This document shows positions 1 through 10,952 of a stretch of DNA of 64,000 bases, piece after piece (position 1 is the stretch's first letter; each line of letters begins with the position of its first letter). The stretch lies in contig NZ_JAQGLJ010000045.1 in NCBI RefSeq assembly GCF_028292945.1, forward strand, positions 1 through 64,000. Direction: 5' to 3'. The position numbers and the translations under genes were made by a program. Below the pieces are notes generated by a model. It saw only the letters and a program-made list of their open reading frames with translations, was not told where the DNA came from and made no database searches. The stretch is from Sphingomonas bacterium (GTDB taxonomy: Bacteria; Pseudomonadota; Alphaproteobacteria; Sphingomonadales; Sphingomonadaceae).

Positions 1-15
1 TTGAGGAGAGCGCGA

Positions 16-1272
16 ATGCGCCGCGTCGTAATTACCGGAGTGGGAATGGTGACGCCGCTGGGCAGCGACGTCGAGACGGTCTGGGCCAGCCTGCTGGCGT
101 CCAAGTCCGGGGCAGGCCCGATCACGCGCTTCGATGCATCGGACCATGCCTGCCGCATCGCCTGCGAGGTGAAGCCGGCCGATCATGAATGGGGCTTCGA
201 CGCCAGCAAGCGCGTCGATCACAAGGTCCAGCGCCAGGTCGATCCGTTCATCGTCTACGGGATCGATGCCGCCGGCCAGGCGATCGAGGATGCCGGCCTG
301 CTCGACATGACCGAGGCGCAGCGCTTCCGCGCCGGCTGCTCAATCGGTTCGGGCATCGGCGGGCTGCCGGGCATCGAGAGCGAATCGCTCGTGCTCCATG
401 CCAAGGGGCCGCGGCGGGTCAGCCCGCACTTCGTCCATGGCCGGCTGATCAACCTGATCTCGGGCCAGGTCTCGATCAAATACGGGCTGATGGGCCCGAA
501 CCATGCGGTCGTGACCGCGTGCTCGACCGGCGCCCATTCGATCGGCGATGCCGCGCGGATGATCGCGATGGACGATGCCGACGTGATGCTGGCCGGCGGC
601 GCCGAGGGCGCGATCTGCCCGCTCGGTATCGCGGGCTTCGCCCAGGCCAAGGCGCTCTCCACGCGCAACGACGAGCCCGAGCGCGCCTCGCGGCCCTATG
701 ACAAGGATCGCGACGGCTTCGTGATGGGCGAGGGTGCGGGCGTGGTCGTGCTCGAGGAATATGAGCACGCCAAGGCGCGCGGTGCGAAAATCTATGCCGA
801 GCTCGTCGGATACGGCCTGTCGGGCGATGCCTATCACGTCACCGCGCCGCACCCGGAGGGGTCGGGCGCGTATCGATCGATGGAGATGGCGATGCGCAAG
901 TCGGGGCTCGCACTGGCCGACATCGACTATGTCAACGCGCACGGCACCTCGACACCGCTGGGCGACGAGCTGGAGCTGGGCGCGGTGCGACGGCTGTTCG
1001 GCGACGCGCTGGGCACCATGTCGATGAGCTCCACCAAGTCGGCTATCGGACATCTGCTTGGCGGTGCCGGTGCGGTCGAGGCGATCTTCTGCATGCTGGC
1101 GATGCGCGATCAGGTGGCGCCGCCGACGCTCAACCTCGACAACCCAAGCGAGAATTGCGTGGGCGTCGACCTGGTCCCGCATCAGGCGAAGCCGCGCAAG
1201 ATCAAAGCGGTGCTCAATAACAGCTTCGGCTTCGGCGGCACCAATGCGTCGCTGGTGATGCGGGCGGTTTGA
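16..1272 (+). CDS. fabF: Beta-ketoacyl-ACP synthase II
   Basis: RRVVITGVGMVTPLGSDVETVWASLL N-terminus, active-site region VVTACSTGAHSIGDA, NAHGTSTPLGDELE and SFGFGGTNASLV motifs. The ORF may begin at the TTG at 1; ATG at 16 preferred. Confidence 0.95.
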   Translation: MRRVVITGVGMVTPLGSDVETVWASLLASKSGAGPITRFDASDHACRIACEVKPADHEWGFDASKRVDHKVQRQVDPFIVYGIDAAGQAIEDAGLLDMTEAQRFRAGCSIGSGIGGLPGIESESLVLHAKGPRRVSPHFVHGRLINLISGQVSIKYGLMGPNHAVVTACSTGAHSIGDAARMIAMDDADVMLAGGAEGAICPLGIAGFAQAKALSTRNDEPERASRPYDKDRDGFVMGEGAGVVVLEEYEHAKARGAKIYAELVGYGLSGDAYHVTAPHPEGSGAYRSMEMAMRKSGLALADIDYVNAHGTSTPLGDELELGAVRRLFGDALGTMSMSSTKSAIGHLLGGAGAVEAIFCMLAMRDQVAPPTLNLDNPSENCVGVDLVPHQAKPRKIKAVLNNSFGFGGTNASLVMRAV

Positions 1273-1296
1273 GGTGAACGCCGTGCCTGCGTCTTG

Positions 1297-1402
1297 CTCT
1301 TCCCCGGCGAAAGCCGGGGCGCAGTTTCGAGTACCCTGCCGAGCTTCGATCATCTTTGCCGACGCGGCCGACTGGGCCCCGGCTTCCGCCGGGGAGGGGC
1401 GC
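1297..1402. repeat. Intergenic inverted-repeat element (CCCCGGC...GCCGGGG family)
   Basis: cttccccggcgaaagccggggcgc near 1303 and ggccccggcttccgccggggagg near 1375 form an inverted pair between fabF and mltG. Confidence 0.6.
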
Positions 1403-1422
1403 GTCGCGCACGTGATCTACTG

Positions 1423-2391
1423 ATGCGGAAGCTAGGCTGTGTCGGTCTCGTCGCCATGTTGGTGGCGGTGATTGCCGGCTTCGTCGTCCTGCAAGGCTGG
1501 GGCGGTGCCGGCCCGAACCCCAGGACACTCACCTTCCAGGTGCCGCAAGGCGCGTCGCTTGGTTCCACCGCGCGCGACCTCGAAACGGCGGGCGCGATCG
1601 AGTCCGCCAGCCGCTTCCGCCTGCTCGCCCGTCTGTTCGGCTCGGGCGACCCGATCAAAGCGGGCGAATATCGCATCCCGGCGCGGCTCAGCCCGTCCGA
1701 CATCCTCAAGCTGCTGCAAGGCGGCCGGACGCTGCAACGGCTGGTCGTCATTCCCGAAGGCCTGCCCTCGGTGCTCGTGCAGGAACGGCTGGCGGCCGCG
1801 CAGGGTCTGACCGGCGCCGCGCCGCTCCCCGCCGAAGGCACGGTGCTGCCCGATAGCTATAGCTTCGAACGCGGCGATACGCGTCAGAGCGTGGCCGATC
1901 GCATGGCGAAGGCGATGCAGACCTACCTCGCAAGCGCCTGGGCGAAGCGCAAGCCGACCACGGTGGTGAATACGCCGGCGGAGGCGATCATCCTGGCGTC
2001 GATCGTCGAGAAGGAGACCGGCAAGCCGTCGGAACGGCGGCTGGTCGCGGCGGTGTACTCCAACCGGCTGCGGCGCGGCATGCCGTTGCAGGCGGATCCG
2101 ACCGTCATCTATCCGGTCACGCGCGGTCGTCCGCTCGGGCGGCGCATCCTGCGCTCCGAACTGGACGATAAGGGCAACCTCTACAACACGTACGCGCTCA
2201 GCGGCTTGCCGGTCGGCCCGATCGCCAATCCGGGCCGCGCCTCGATTGACGCGGTGCTCGACCCGGAACAGAGCCAGGCGCTGTACTTCGTCGCCGACGG
2301 CACGGGCGGGCATGTGTTCGCCAACACGCTGGCGGAGCATAATGCCAACGTCGCGAAGTGGCGGCAGTACCGGCGCGAGAAGGGGATCTGA
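1423..2391 (+). CDS. mltG: Endolytic murein transglycosylase MltG (YceG-like)
   Basis: N-terminal TM (MRKLGCVGLVAMLVAVIAGFVVL), EAIILASIVEKETGKPSERRLVAAVYSNRLRRGMPLQADPTVIY and YNTYALSGLPVGPIANPG motifs. ATG at 1423 preferred; the longer track ORF runs through the upstream repeat. Confidence 0.92.
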   Translation: MRKLGCVGLVAMLVAVIAGFVVLQGWGGAGPNPRTLTFQVPQGASLGSTARDLETAGAIESASRFRLLARLFGSGDPIKAGEYRIPARLSPSDILKLLQGGRTLQRLVVIPEGLPSVLVQERLAAAQGLTGAAPLPAEGTVLPDSYSFERGDTRQSVADRMAKAMQTYLASAWAKRKPTTVVNTPAEAIILASIVEKETGKPSERRLVAAVYSNRLRRGMPLQADPTVIYPVTRGRPLGRRILRSELDDKGNLYNTYALSGLPVGPIANPGRASIDAVLDPEQSQALYFVADGTGGHVFANTLAEHNANVAKWRQYRREKGI

Positions 2392-2394
2392 TTT

Positions 2395-2421
2395 CACCTC
2401 CCCCGCGCAGCGGGGGAGGTG
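2395..2421. terminator. 12-bp perfect inverted repeat between convergent mltG and pgl
   Basis: CACCTCCCCCGC-gca-GCGGGGGAGGTG; no poly-T tail; terminator or REP-like. Confidence 0.6.
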
Positions 2422-2436
2422 CCGCTCAGACGCAGG

Positions 2437-3141
2437 TTACGGTGCCCAGTGGATGTCGACGGGCAGTTCGACCTCCGCCAGCACGCGACCGATCGGATAG
2501 CGCGACGACTCGCCCTGCGCGATCGCCTCCTCCAGCACCTTGCGCTTGGCGGCACCGGTGATGGCGATCGTCAGCACCTTGGCGGTGACGATACCCTGGC
2601 GCGACAACGAGACACGCGCGACGGGGGCTTCGGGCGGCAGCGGGTCGGGCATGACGCCCAGCGCGCGGCGTTCGCGCGGGCCGCTCAGCGCCTCGTCATA
2701 ATCCGGTCCGGGGAAGATCGAGGCGGTGTGACCGTCCTCGCCCATGCCGAGCAGGCACAGGTCCAGCGGCCAGTGCAGGTCCTGCATCAATGCGTCCGCC
2801 GAACGCCCCGCAGCCTTGTGATCCGCCGTCGCTTGGGGAACGATGGGCATGACGCGCGCGCCCTTGGGAATGAATGTCTTGCCGATCATCGTCACGTTGG
2901 ACAGCTTGTCGCCCAGCGGCACGATGCGCTCGTCGGTGGGGACGATCGTCACCTTCTTCCAGTCGAGCTTCGCGGCGGCGAGCTTGGCATAGATCGGCGC
3001 CGGCGTGGTGCCGCCCGCCAGCGCGATCACCGCAGCCCCGCGCGCATCGAGCGCCGATTCGATCACGAACTGCAGATCGCCCGCGACAGCGGCGGCGAAC
3101 TCCGCCGTGCCCTCATATTCCCACCATTCGACTTCGGTCAT
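2437..3141 (-). CDS. pgl: 6-phosphogluconolactonase
   Basis: ALAGGTTPAPIYAKLA, VTIVPTDERIVPLGDKLSNVTMI, LDLCLLGMGEDGHTASIFPG motifs; adjacent to zwf. Confidence 0.92.
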   Translation of the reverse strand: MTEVEWWEYEGTAEFAAAVAGDLQFVIESALDARGAAVIALAGGTTPAPIYAKLAAAKLDWKKVTIVPTDERIVPLGDKLSNVTMIGKTFIPKGARVMPIVPQATADHKAAGRSADALMQDLHWPLDLCLLGMGEDGHTASIFPGPDYDEALSGPRERRALGVMPDPLPPEAPVARVSLSRQGIVTAKVLTIAITGAAKRKVLEEAIAQGESSRYPIGRVLAEVELPVDIHWAP

Positions 3142-3155
3142 TGTGTTTCCTTCTT

Positions 3156-3308
3156 AGCCCTCTCCCCGCAAGCGGGAGAGGGAAAGCTGCCGGAGGCAGC
3201 GAGGGTGAGGGCACGACGGACGATCAGCGCAGGCACCCGTCGAACCCGCGTCAGGCCCTCACCCTGCCGCTACGCGGCTGTCCCTCTCCCGCATGCGGGA
3301 GAGGGGTC
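3156..3308. repeat. Composite palindromic intergenic repeat (two hairpins in inverted arrangement)
   Basis: ccctctccccgcaagcgggagaggg (3158-3182) and ccctctcccgcatgcgggagaggg (3282-3305) with an internal inverted pair gagggtgagggc / gccctcaccctgccgc. Confidence 0.75.
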
Positions 3309-3313
3309 AAGCG

Positions 3314-4792
3314 CTAATCATCCTGCCAGGTCACATCATCGCGCTCGGTCAGCGCGATCGCGGCAGACGGGCCCCAGGTGCCCGTGGGGTAGCTCTTTGG
3401 CTTCATGCCGGTCGTTGCCCAGCCCTCGCGGATACCATCGATCCAGCGCCATTGCGCCTCCACCTCATCACGCCGGACGAACAGCGTCTGGTCACCCTCG
3501 ATCAGGTCGAGCAGCAGGCGCTCATAGGCGATCCGTCGCCTGGTGCCGGAGAACTCGTGATCGAGGCTGAGGTTCAGCGGCACCTCGCGCAGCCGCACGC
3601 CGTCGCGGTCCAGCCCCGGCTCTTTGGCCATCACCAGCAGCTGGACATATTCCTCCGGCTGCAGGCGGATGATCAGCTTGTTGGGTTGAAGCCGGCCGCT
3701 GGCGCTTCCGCGATCGGCGGACTGGAACATCGAATGCGGCACGGGCTTGAACTCGATCGCGATCTCCGATCGGCGCGTTGCCATGCGCTTGCCGGTGCGC
3801 AGGTAGAAGGGCACGCCCTGCCAGCGCCAATTGTCGATGTGCGCCTTGATGGCGACGAACGTCTCGGTCGCCGAGGGCTTGCCCAGCTCGTCGGTATAGC
3901 CCTTGACCACCTCGCCGGCCATCGCGCCTGAGCTGTACTGGCCGGTTACCGTATGCTGTTCGACATCGGCGGCGGTGATCGGGCGCAGGGTATGGAACAG
4001 CTTCGCCTTCTCGTCGCGTACCGCGGTGCCGTCGAAGCGGGCAGGTGGTTCCATCGCCACCAGCGCCAGCAACTGGAGGATGTGGTTCTGCACCATGTCG
4101 CGCAGCGCGCCCATGCCATCATAATAGCCGCCGCGCCCCTCCAGCCCGACCGTTTCGGAGATGGTGATCTGGACGTTGGCGATGCCGCGCGCGTTCCAGA
4201 CCGGCTCGAAGAACGAGTTGCCAAAGCGCAGCGCGAGGATGTTCTGAACGGTTTCCTTGCCCAGATAGTGATCGATCCGGAATGTGCGCGGCTCGGGAAA
4301 CGCCGCGAAGACCGCCTCGTTGATCTTGCGGCTGGACGCGAGATCATAGCCGAGCGGCTTTTCCAGTCCGATCCTGACCGTCTCGCCCGTCAGCCCGACC
4401 GATTGGAGACCCGCGATCGCCGCCTCGAACAGCGATGGCGCGGTCGACAGGAAAATCGCAAGCCCGCCCGAGACGTCACCGACCTTCTCGCCCAACGGCT
4501 TGAAGCTGGCCAGGTCGGACAGGTCGGCGGGGTTGAACCGCAGCCGTTCGAGGAAGCCGGCGATCGCGGCATCGTCCTTGCGGTCGTCGGGCAGGAATTC
4601 GTCGAGCGCCGCCTTGGCGAAGGTCCGGTAGCCGGCGTCGTCATGCTCGGTTCGCGCCGATCCGATGATGGCCAGCTGTTCGGGCAACAGGCCATCGGCG
4701 TGAAGATTGTACAGCGATGGCAACAGCATGCGTCGCGCCAGATCACCGGTCGCCCCGAACAGGAGCAGCTTCGCCACGGGATTGCGCTGCAT
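3314..4792 (-). CDS. zwf: Glucose-6-phosphate 1-dehydrogenase
   Basis: LLLFGATGDLARRMLLPSLYNL, RIDHYLGKETVQNILALRFGN, NAMGAL-type helix region, PFYLRTGKRMATRRSEIAIEFK motifs. Confidence 0.95.
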   Translation of the reverse strand: MQRNPVAKLLLFGATGDLARRMLLPSLYNLHADGLLPEQLAIIGSARTEHDDAGYRTFAKAALDEFLPDDRKDDAAIAGFLERLRFNPADLSDLASFKPLGEKVGDVSGGLAIFLSTAPSLFEAAIAGLQSVGLTGETVRIGLEKPLGYDLASSRKINEAVFAAFPEPRTFRIDHYLGKETVQNILALRFGNSFFEPVWNARGIANVQITISETVGLEGRGGYYDGMGALRDMVQNHILQLLALVAMEPPARFDGTAVRDEKAKLFHTLRPITAADVEQHTVTGQYSSGAMAGEVVKGYTDELGKPSATETFVAIKAHIDNWRWQGVPFYLRTGKRMATRRSEIAIEFKPVPHSMFQSADRGSASGRLQPNKLIIRLQPEEYVQLLVMAKEPGLDRDGVRLREVPLNLSLDHEFSGTRRRIAYERLLLDLIEGDQTLFVRRDEVEAQWRWIDGIREGWATTGMKPKSYPTGTWGPSAAIALTERDDVTWQDD

Positions 4793-4800
4793 TGCGGCTC

Positions 4801-5715
4801 CTACAGGATCAGACCGGCGAGCGGGTCCAGCCCGGCCATCAGATTGAGGTTCTGCACCGCCGCGCCCCCTGCGCCCTTGCCCAGATTGTCCAGCGTGGCG
4901 ATCAGCCGCGCCTGCGTCTCGCGCGCATCGGTTGCTACGTAGAGATCGAGGCGATCGGTCGGCGCACCCGCGGTTGCGAGCAGCAGTTCGCCGGGCATGT
5001 CGTCGTGGACGCGGACCAGCGGCTGCCCGTCGAAAAAGCCATGCAAGGTCTCGAGTATCACTGCGCGCGACGGGCGGGCGGGAAGCGCGGCAAGCGACAG
5101 CGGCACCTCGACCACCATGCCCCGAAACGCGCGAACCACACTCGGCGCGAAGACGGGCGGGTGCGCGAGTCCCGCGTGGCGTTGCATCTCGGGAACGTGC
5201 TTGTGATCGAGCCCGAAGCCATAGCCGCGGAACGCCAGCGCGGGGTCAGCCTCGACCCGCTCGATCAGCGCCTTTCCGCCACCCGAATAGCCGGACACGG
5301 CATTGACGGTGAGCGACCAATCGGCGGGGATCACCCCGGCGCGGACCAGCGGCGCGACCAAGGCAAGGAAGCCAGTGGGATAACAGCCAGGGTTGGACAC
5401 TAGCCGCGCGTCGGCAACCGGAAATCCGAGTTCGGGAAAGCCATAGGTCCAACCGTCCGCCACGCGATGCGCGCTCGACGCGTCGATGATGCGGGTGTCG
5501 CTTGCCAGCAACGCCACTGCTTCACGCGCCGCATCGTCCGGCAGGCACAGGATCGCGACGTCTGCGTCGTTCAGCGCCTCGCGCCGCGCCGCTGGATCCT
5601 TGCGTCGCTCGCCGTCGAGGACGACCAGAGACAGGTCGCCGCGCGTCGAGAGGCGATCAGCGATTTCCAGTCCGGTGGTGCCGGCCGCGCCATCGATGAA
5701 GACGGTGACGGTCAC
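4801..5715 (-). CDS. argC: N-acetyl-gamma-glutamyl-phosphate reductase
   Basis: VFIDGAAGTTGLEIADRL, LVSNPGCYPTGFLALVAPLV, NAVSGYSGGGKALIE and HKHVPEMQRHAGL motifs. Confidence 0.93.
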   Translation of the reverse strand: MTVTVFIDGAAGTTGLEIADRLSTRGDLSLVVLDGERRKDPAARREALNDADVAILCLPDDAAREAVALLASDTRIIDASSAHRVADGWTYGFPELGFPVADARLVSNPGCYPTGFLALVAPLVRAGVIPADWSLTVNAVSGYSGGGKALIERVEADPALAFRGYGFGLDHKHVPEMQRHAGLAHPPVFAPSVVRAFRGMVVEVPLSLAALPARPSRAVILETLHGFFDGQPLVRVHDDMPGELLLATAGAPTDRLDLYVATDARETQARLIATLDNLGKGAGGAAVQNLNLMAGLDPLAGLIL

Positions 5716-5987
5716 GCCAGTTCCAAGGCCAGGCGGTCGCAGTAACCCACCAGGCCGATGGCGGGCGCGATGCCCCAGGCACGGTCGCGCGTCACTTCCA
5801 GCAGTTCGAACGTGTCGCCAACGGCGAGTGCCGCGACTTCTTCACCGTCGGTTGATTTGCTGCGCAGAACGGTCGGACGAATCACGATACAAGGCATTGC
5901 TTGGGCATAATGAGGTGCGAACACCTGCTGCGCCAGTCGCACGTCGGCGAGGTCGCCGCGCACTGCGTGGAACCGGGGATCAAGCAA
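5712..5987 (-). CDS. SH3-domain protein
   Basis: LDPRFHAVRGDLADVRLAQQVFAPHYAQAMPCIVIRPTVLRSKSTDGEEVAALAVGDTFELLEVTRDRAWGIAPAIGLVGYCDRLALELA resembles an N-terminal bacterial SH3 module; TTG start at 5987 proposed; 4-nt overlap with argC. Confidence 0.65.
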   Translation of the reverse strand: MLDPRFHAVRGDLADVRLAQQVFAPHYAQAMPCIVIRPTVLRSKSTDGEEVAALAVGDTFELLEVTRDRAWGIAPAIGLVGYCDRLALELA

Positions 5988-6015
5988 AGTCGATGGCCCG
6001 GTGAGCGTGAAGCGC

Positions 6016-6375
6016 TTACGCGTGGGCGTGCTGGAAGAGTGCGGGTCGCTGTTCGCCCTTGCCGATGAATTGCCCGAACTCGTCAAGAAAAGCCGCTCCC
6101 TTGGGCGTGCGCGCGACGAAAATGTTGCGCTTGTCGCTATCGTCACGCTGGCGGCGCAGATAGCCGAGGCCACCCAACCTGTTCAAGGCGCGCGTCACCA
6201 CCGGCTTGGACACGTTGAGACCTCGTGCCAAGCCCCGCACCGTATGCGGACCGGGATCGAGATACACGACCATCAACAGCGCCATCTGGCGGTTGGTGAG
6301 GTCGGGCTCCCCGGAGCGGACATAGTCGACCAGGGTCGACATCCAGCTCGAAAGGGTCGGAATTAAACTCGCCAC
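6016..6375 (-). CDS. MarR-family transcriptional regulator
   Basis: LTNRQMALLMVVYLDPGPHTVRGLARGLNVSKPVVTRALNRLGGLGYLRRQRDDSDKRNIFVARTPKG winged HTH. The 406-aa track ORF is over-extended; start uncertain (ATG 6342 or GTG 6375). Confidence 0.8.
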   Translation of the reverse strand: MASLIPTLSSWMSTLVDYVRSGEPDLTNRQMALLMVVYLDPGPHTVRGLARGLNVSKPVVTRALNRLGGLGYLRRQRDDSDKRNIFVARTPKGAAFLDEFGQFIGKGEQRPALFQHAHA

Positions 6376-6549
6376 GCTAGGGTCGCTTCCGCTGTTCAGG
6401 CCCCGTGCGAGGCCAGTTTCAAAGACATAACGCTGTGGTTGATGGCTAGTTTCCCTGCCGGTAATTATCGCGACCAGCCGTTCCGGTTGCCCGACGGGCA
6501 TCACCCGCCTATGTCGCGGCCGTTCTGCACCAGCCCCGAAGGCCGCCCC

Positions 6550-6930
6550 ATGTTCCCGTTTCTGCTCGTCGTCCACGCGATCATTGCCGCTGTTCTGGTG
6601 ACGGTCATCCTGATGCAACGATCGGAGGGTGGCGGGCTGGGCATGGGCGGCAGCCCGTCGGGGCTGATGTCCGCACGGGGCGCGGCGGACTTCCTGACGC
6701 GCGCGACGGCGGTGCTCGCCGTCGCCTTTGTCTCGCTGTCGATCCTGCTCGCGGTACTCGCTGCGGGCCGGCAGAACGCCAGCATCGACACGTCGCTTGC
6801 CAAGCCTGCGACGACCGCTCCGGCGGCCAGCACGCCGATCGTCGATCCGGGCGCGCCACCCGCGGCGGCGCCGAACATCAGCGACCCCGTCTCGCCGCCG
6901 GCGAACGGGCAGGTGCCGTTCGGGCAGTAA
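6550..6930 (+). CDS. secG: Preprotein translocase subunit SecG
   Basis: MFPFLLVVHAIIAAVLVTVILMQRSEGGGLGMGGSPSGLMSARGAADFLTRATAVLAVAFVSLSILLAVLA. Confidence 0.92.
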   Translation: MFPFLLVVHAIIAAVLVTVILMQRSEGGGLGMGGSPSGLMSARGAADFLTRATAVLAVAFVSLSILLAVLAAGRQNASIDTSLAKPATTAPAASTPIVDPGAPPAAAPNISDPVSPPANGQVPFGQ

Positions 6931-7014
6931 CCCAGAGCTTTGTGCCGGTTGGTCGTCCGCACGACGCGCGGGCGCTTGCCGCGCGCGTCCCTTTCCCGCT
7001 AGGCGGATACCCCC

Positions 7015-8649
<1,635 letters not shown>

Positions 8650-8692
8650 TTCAGGGGTGCGCAGGTTTATGCGATCTTCACCATGATCTGAC

Positions 8693-10264
8693 ATGCGAGC
8701 GAGCCTGATGAAGGCGGCGCTGACCTCGTTCGAACGTTACCTTCGCCGCTTCGTTACCAGGCGGCCTCGCGTGACCGTGACGCTACTGACGCTCGGCCTC
8801 ATGTTGATGGTGCTCGCGATCATTCCACGGCCGCTGTCGCCAGACGTGCTGGGGCAGCTGTGGATCGCCGACCGTCTGCGCGGCGGCGCGCGGCTGTACC
8901 TCGATATTAGCGAGGTCAACCCGCCGCTCTGGTTCTGGATGGCGGTTCCCCTCCAAGCGATGGCGGATGGGATTCATGCTCACCCGGATCGGGTGCTGGC
9001 AGTCTCGATCGGGGCTGCCGCGCTGCTGAGCCTGCTGACGACCGATCGGTTGCTCCGCGAGCGCACACCCGCGGCGCGCGTCATGTTCCTCGCCTATGCC
9101 GCCGCGATTCTGCTGATCATGCCGCTACGGGACCTCGGGCAGCGCGAGCAGTGGGCGCTGATCACGACGTTGCCGTATGTCGCGCTGATCGCGCGGCGGC
9201 GCGACGGGAGGCAGGTTCCGCACTGGCTGGCGCTGCTGATTGGGGTGCAGGCGGCCGTCGGGTTCGCGCTGAAGCATTACTTTATCGGCGCACCCATCCT
9301 CCTTGAGATCTGGCTGCTCCTGCGTCTGCGCCGGGACTGGCGGCCCATTCGCAGTGAGACGGTCGCTCTGGCAGCCTGCGCGATCGCGTACGCCGCTGCC
9401 ATCATGGTCTGGACCCCAGCCTTTCTGGCGATTTCGGTCCCCGAAACGGCGCTGGCCTATTCTGCCGCGAGCGTGCCGGAGTGGCGTTACATGCTCCGCC
9501 CCGCACAGCCAATTTGGGCGTTGATCATTGCCGGCATTGTCATGCGGCGGCAGGCGACAAGGCAATCGCTCCCGGCGCTCCCGGCGCTGTCGATCGCGTT
9601 GTTGGTCGCGGCGGCGGGGTTCGGCATAGCGTGGTTGCTGCAGCTGAAGGGCTGGCCTTATCACAGCATCCCAGTCACCGGCCTCCTCGCGCTCGCGCTG
9701 GCGGCGCTGGTGATGGACATGCCACGACTAGGTCTTGTTCGGCCTGTCTTGCTGGCGGGGCTGTGTGCGCCACTCTTGCTTGCTGCCGTGCCGACCCAGT
9801 GGAGACCCACCCCGGAGGAGGACATCGCGCCTGCGCTGGCGGACCTCCGGGCGGGCGCGGTGGTGGGCGTGCTTGCAAGGGAGGGCTGGACGACATGGCC
9901 AGCGACGGCAGACCGAGGCTTTCGGATAAACGGCCGCCATGGTGCCTTGTGGATCCTGTCGGCAATCGACAGGAACGCGTCGGGCGCACGCGATCCGCGG
10001 ATCTACGCGCTGGGCCGTCGGATGGTGCGGCGAACGGCGCGGGATTATCGCTGCCTGCCGCCCGAGCGTATCATCTTCTATCCTGGGCGAGCGTCGAAAA
10101 CGGCCACTTCGGCATCGGACAACCCCCTGTTGTTCTTCAGCCGCGATCCTGAATTCGCCGCAGTGCTCAGCCACTATCGGCGCCTCGCGTTGCCGGGTCG
10201 GTTCGACGCGTTCACCCTAGACCGTCCGTTGCCTCGGTTGCCGCCGTCGCAATGCCCGAGGTGA
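8693..10264 (+). CDS. Polytopic membrane protein, GT-C (ArnT/PMT-like) glycosyltransferase candidate
   Basis: Many hydrophobic segments; YLDISEVNPPLWFWM resembles the acidic luminal-loop motif of GT-C enzymes. Confidence 0.55.
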   Translation: MRASLMKAALTSFERYLRRFVTRRPRVTVTLLTLGLMLMVLAIIPRPLSPDVLGQLWIADRLRGGARLYLDISEVNPPLWFWMAVPLQAMADGIHAHPDRVLAVSIGAAALLSLLTTDRLLRERTPAARVMFLAYAAAILLIMPLRDLGQREQWALITTLPYVALIARRRDGRQVPHWLALLIGVQAAVGFALKHYFIGAPILLEIWLLLRLRRDWRPIRSETVALAACAIAYAAAIMVWTPAFLAISVPETALAYSAASVPEWRYMLRPAQPIWALIIAGIVMRRQATRQSLPALPALSIALLVAAAGFGIAWLLQLKGWPYHSIPVTGLLALALAALVMDMPRLGLVRPVLLAGLCAPLLLAAVPTQWRPTPEEDIAPALADLRAGAVVGVLAREGWTTWPATADRGFRINGRHGALWILSAIDRNASGARDPRIYALGRRMVRRTARDYRCLPPERIIFYPGRASKTATSASDNPLLFFSRDPEFAAVLSHYRRLALPGRFDAFTLDRPLPRLPPSQCPR

Positions 10265-10304
10265 GCGTGGTCCTGAAAGCTTAGCCGGCGCTGATCGACG
10301 AGGA

Positions 10305-10336
10305 GGAGCGCCCCGACCTTTCGGCCGGAGCGTTCC
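10305..10336 (-). terminator. GC-rich hairpin downstream of hsp20
   Basis: ggagcgccccgacctttcggccggagcgttcc forms an imperfect stem; no strong T-tract. Confidence 0.4.
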
Positions 10337-10366
10337 TTGGACGTCGATGACGAAATGCGCGTGCGA

Positions 10367-10834
10367 TCAGGCCGCCTGTGCCTCGTCCTTGGCGCTCTCC
10401 ACCGCAGCGAGCGGGGCGCCGGTCTTGATTGCCACGGTCTTGGGCTTCATCGCCTCGGGAATCTCGCGGACGAGATCGACCACGAGCAGCCCGTCGTTCA
10501 GCCGGGCATCCTGCACCAGGACGAAATCGGCGAGCTCGAATCGTCGCTCGAACGATCGGTTGGCGATGCCGATGTGCAGGAAGTCGCCCGACGGAGCCCT
10601 GTCGTCCTTGCGACCGGTGACGAGCAGCAGGTTCTGCTGCGCGGTGATCTCGATCTCGTCGCGCGTGAACCCCGCCACCGCCAGCGTGATGCGGTATCTA
10701 TCGTCGGCAACGCGTTCGAGATTGAAGGGGGGATAATTGTCCGCTGTGGGCGTCTTCGCGCTGGTCTCCAGCAGGTCGAAGAAGCGATCGAAGCCGATCG
10801 TTGAGCGGCGGTAGGGGGTTAGGTCCAGACGCAT
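10367..10834 (-). CDS. Small heat shock protein, Hsp20/IbpA family
   Basis: MRLDLTPYRRSTIGFDRFFDLLE..NYPPFNLERVADDRYRITLAVAGFTRDEIEITAQQNLLLVTGRK..FLHIGIANRSFERRFELAD. Confidence 0.93.
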   Translation of the reverse strand: MRLDLTPYRRSTIGFDRFFDLLETSAKTPTADNYPPFNLERVADDRYRITLAVAGFTRDEIEITAQQNLLLVTGRKDDRAPSGDFLHIGIANRSFERRFELADFVLVQDARLNDGLLVVDLVREIPEAMKPKTVAIKTGAPLAAVESAKDEAQAA

Positions 10835-10924
10835 GTTCAAATCCTCTTGTGAGCGAGTTGACATCGAGCTGGTCAGCCGTGGCTTTCCAGCCCGCATGGC
10901 CCTCAAAGGCGCCACGCGACGCGA

Positions 10925-10952
10925 AAATGGTAAGCGGTCGTCCGCCGTCAAG
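10925..10952 (-). promoter_or_regulatory. RpoH (sigma-32)-type promoter for hsp20
   Basis: On the minus strand CTTGAC-N16-CCATTT, about 90 nt upstream of the hsp20 ATG. Confidence 0.7.

Noticed and set aside
6963-6989. Hairpin GACGCGCG-N11-CGCGCGTC between secG and pyrG
   Set aside because: No T-tract and no known pyrG leader signature; could be an ordinary secG 3' structure in GC-rich DNA.
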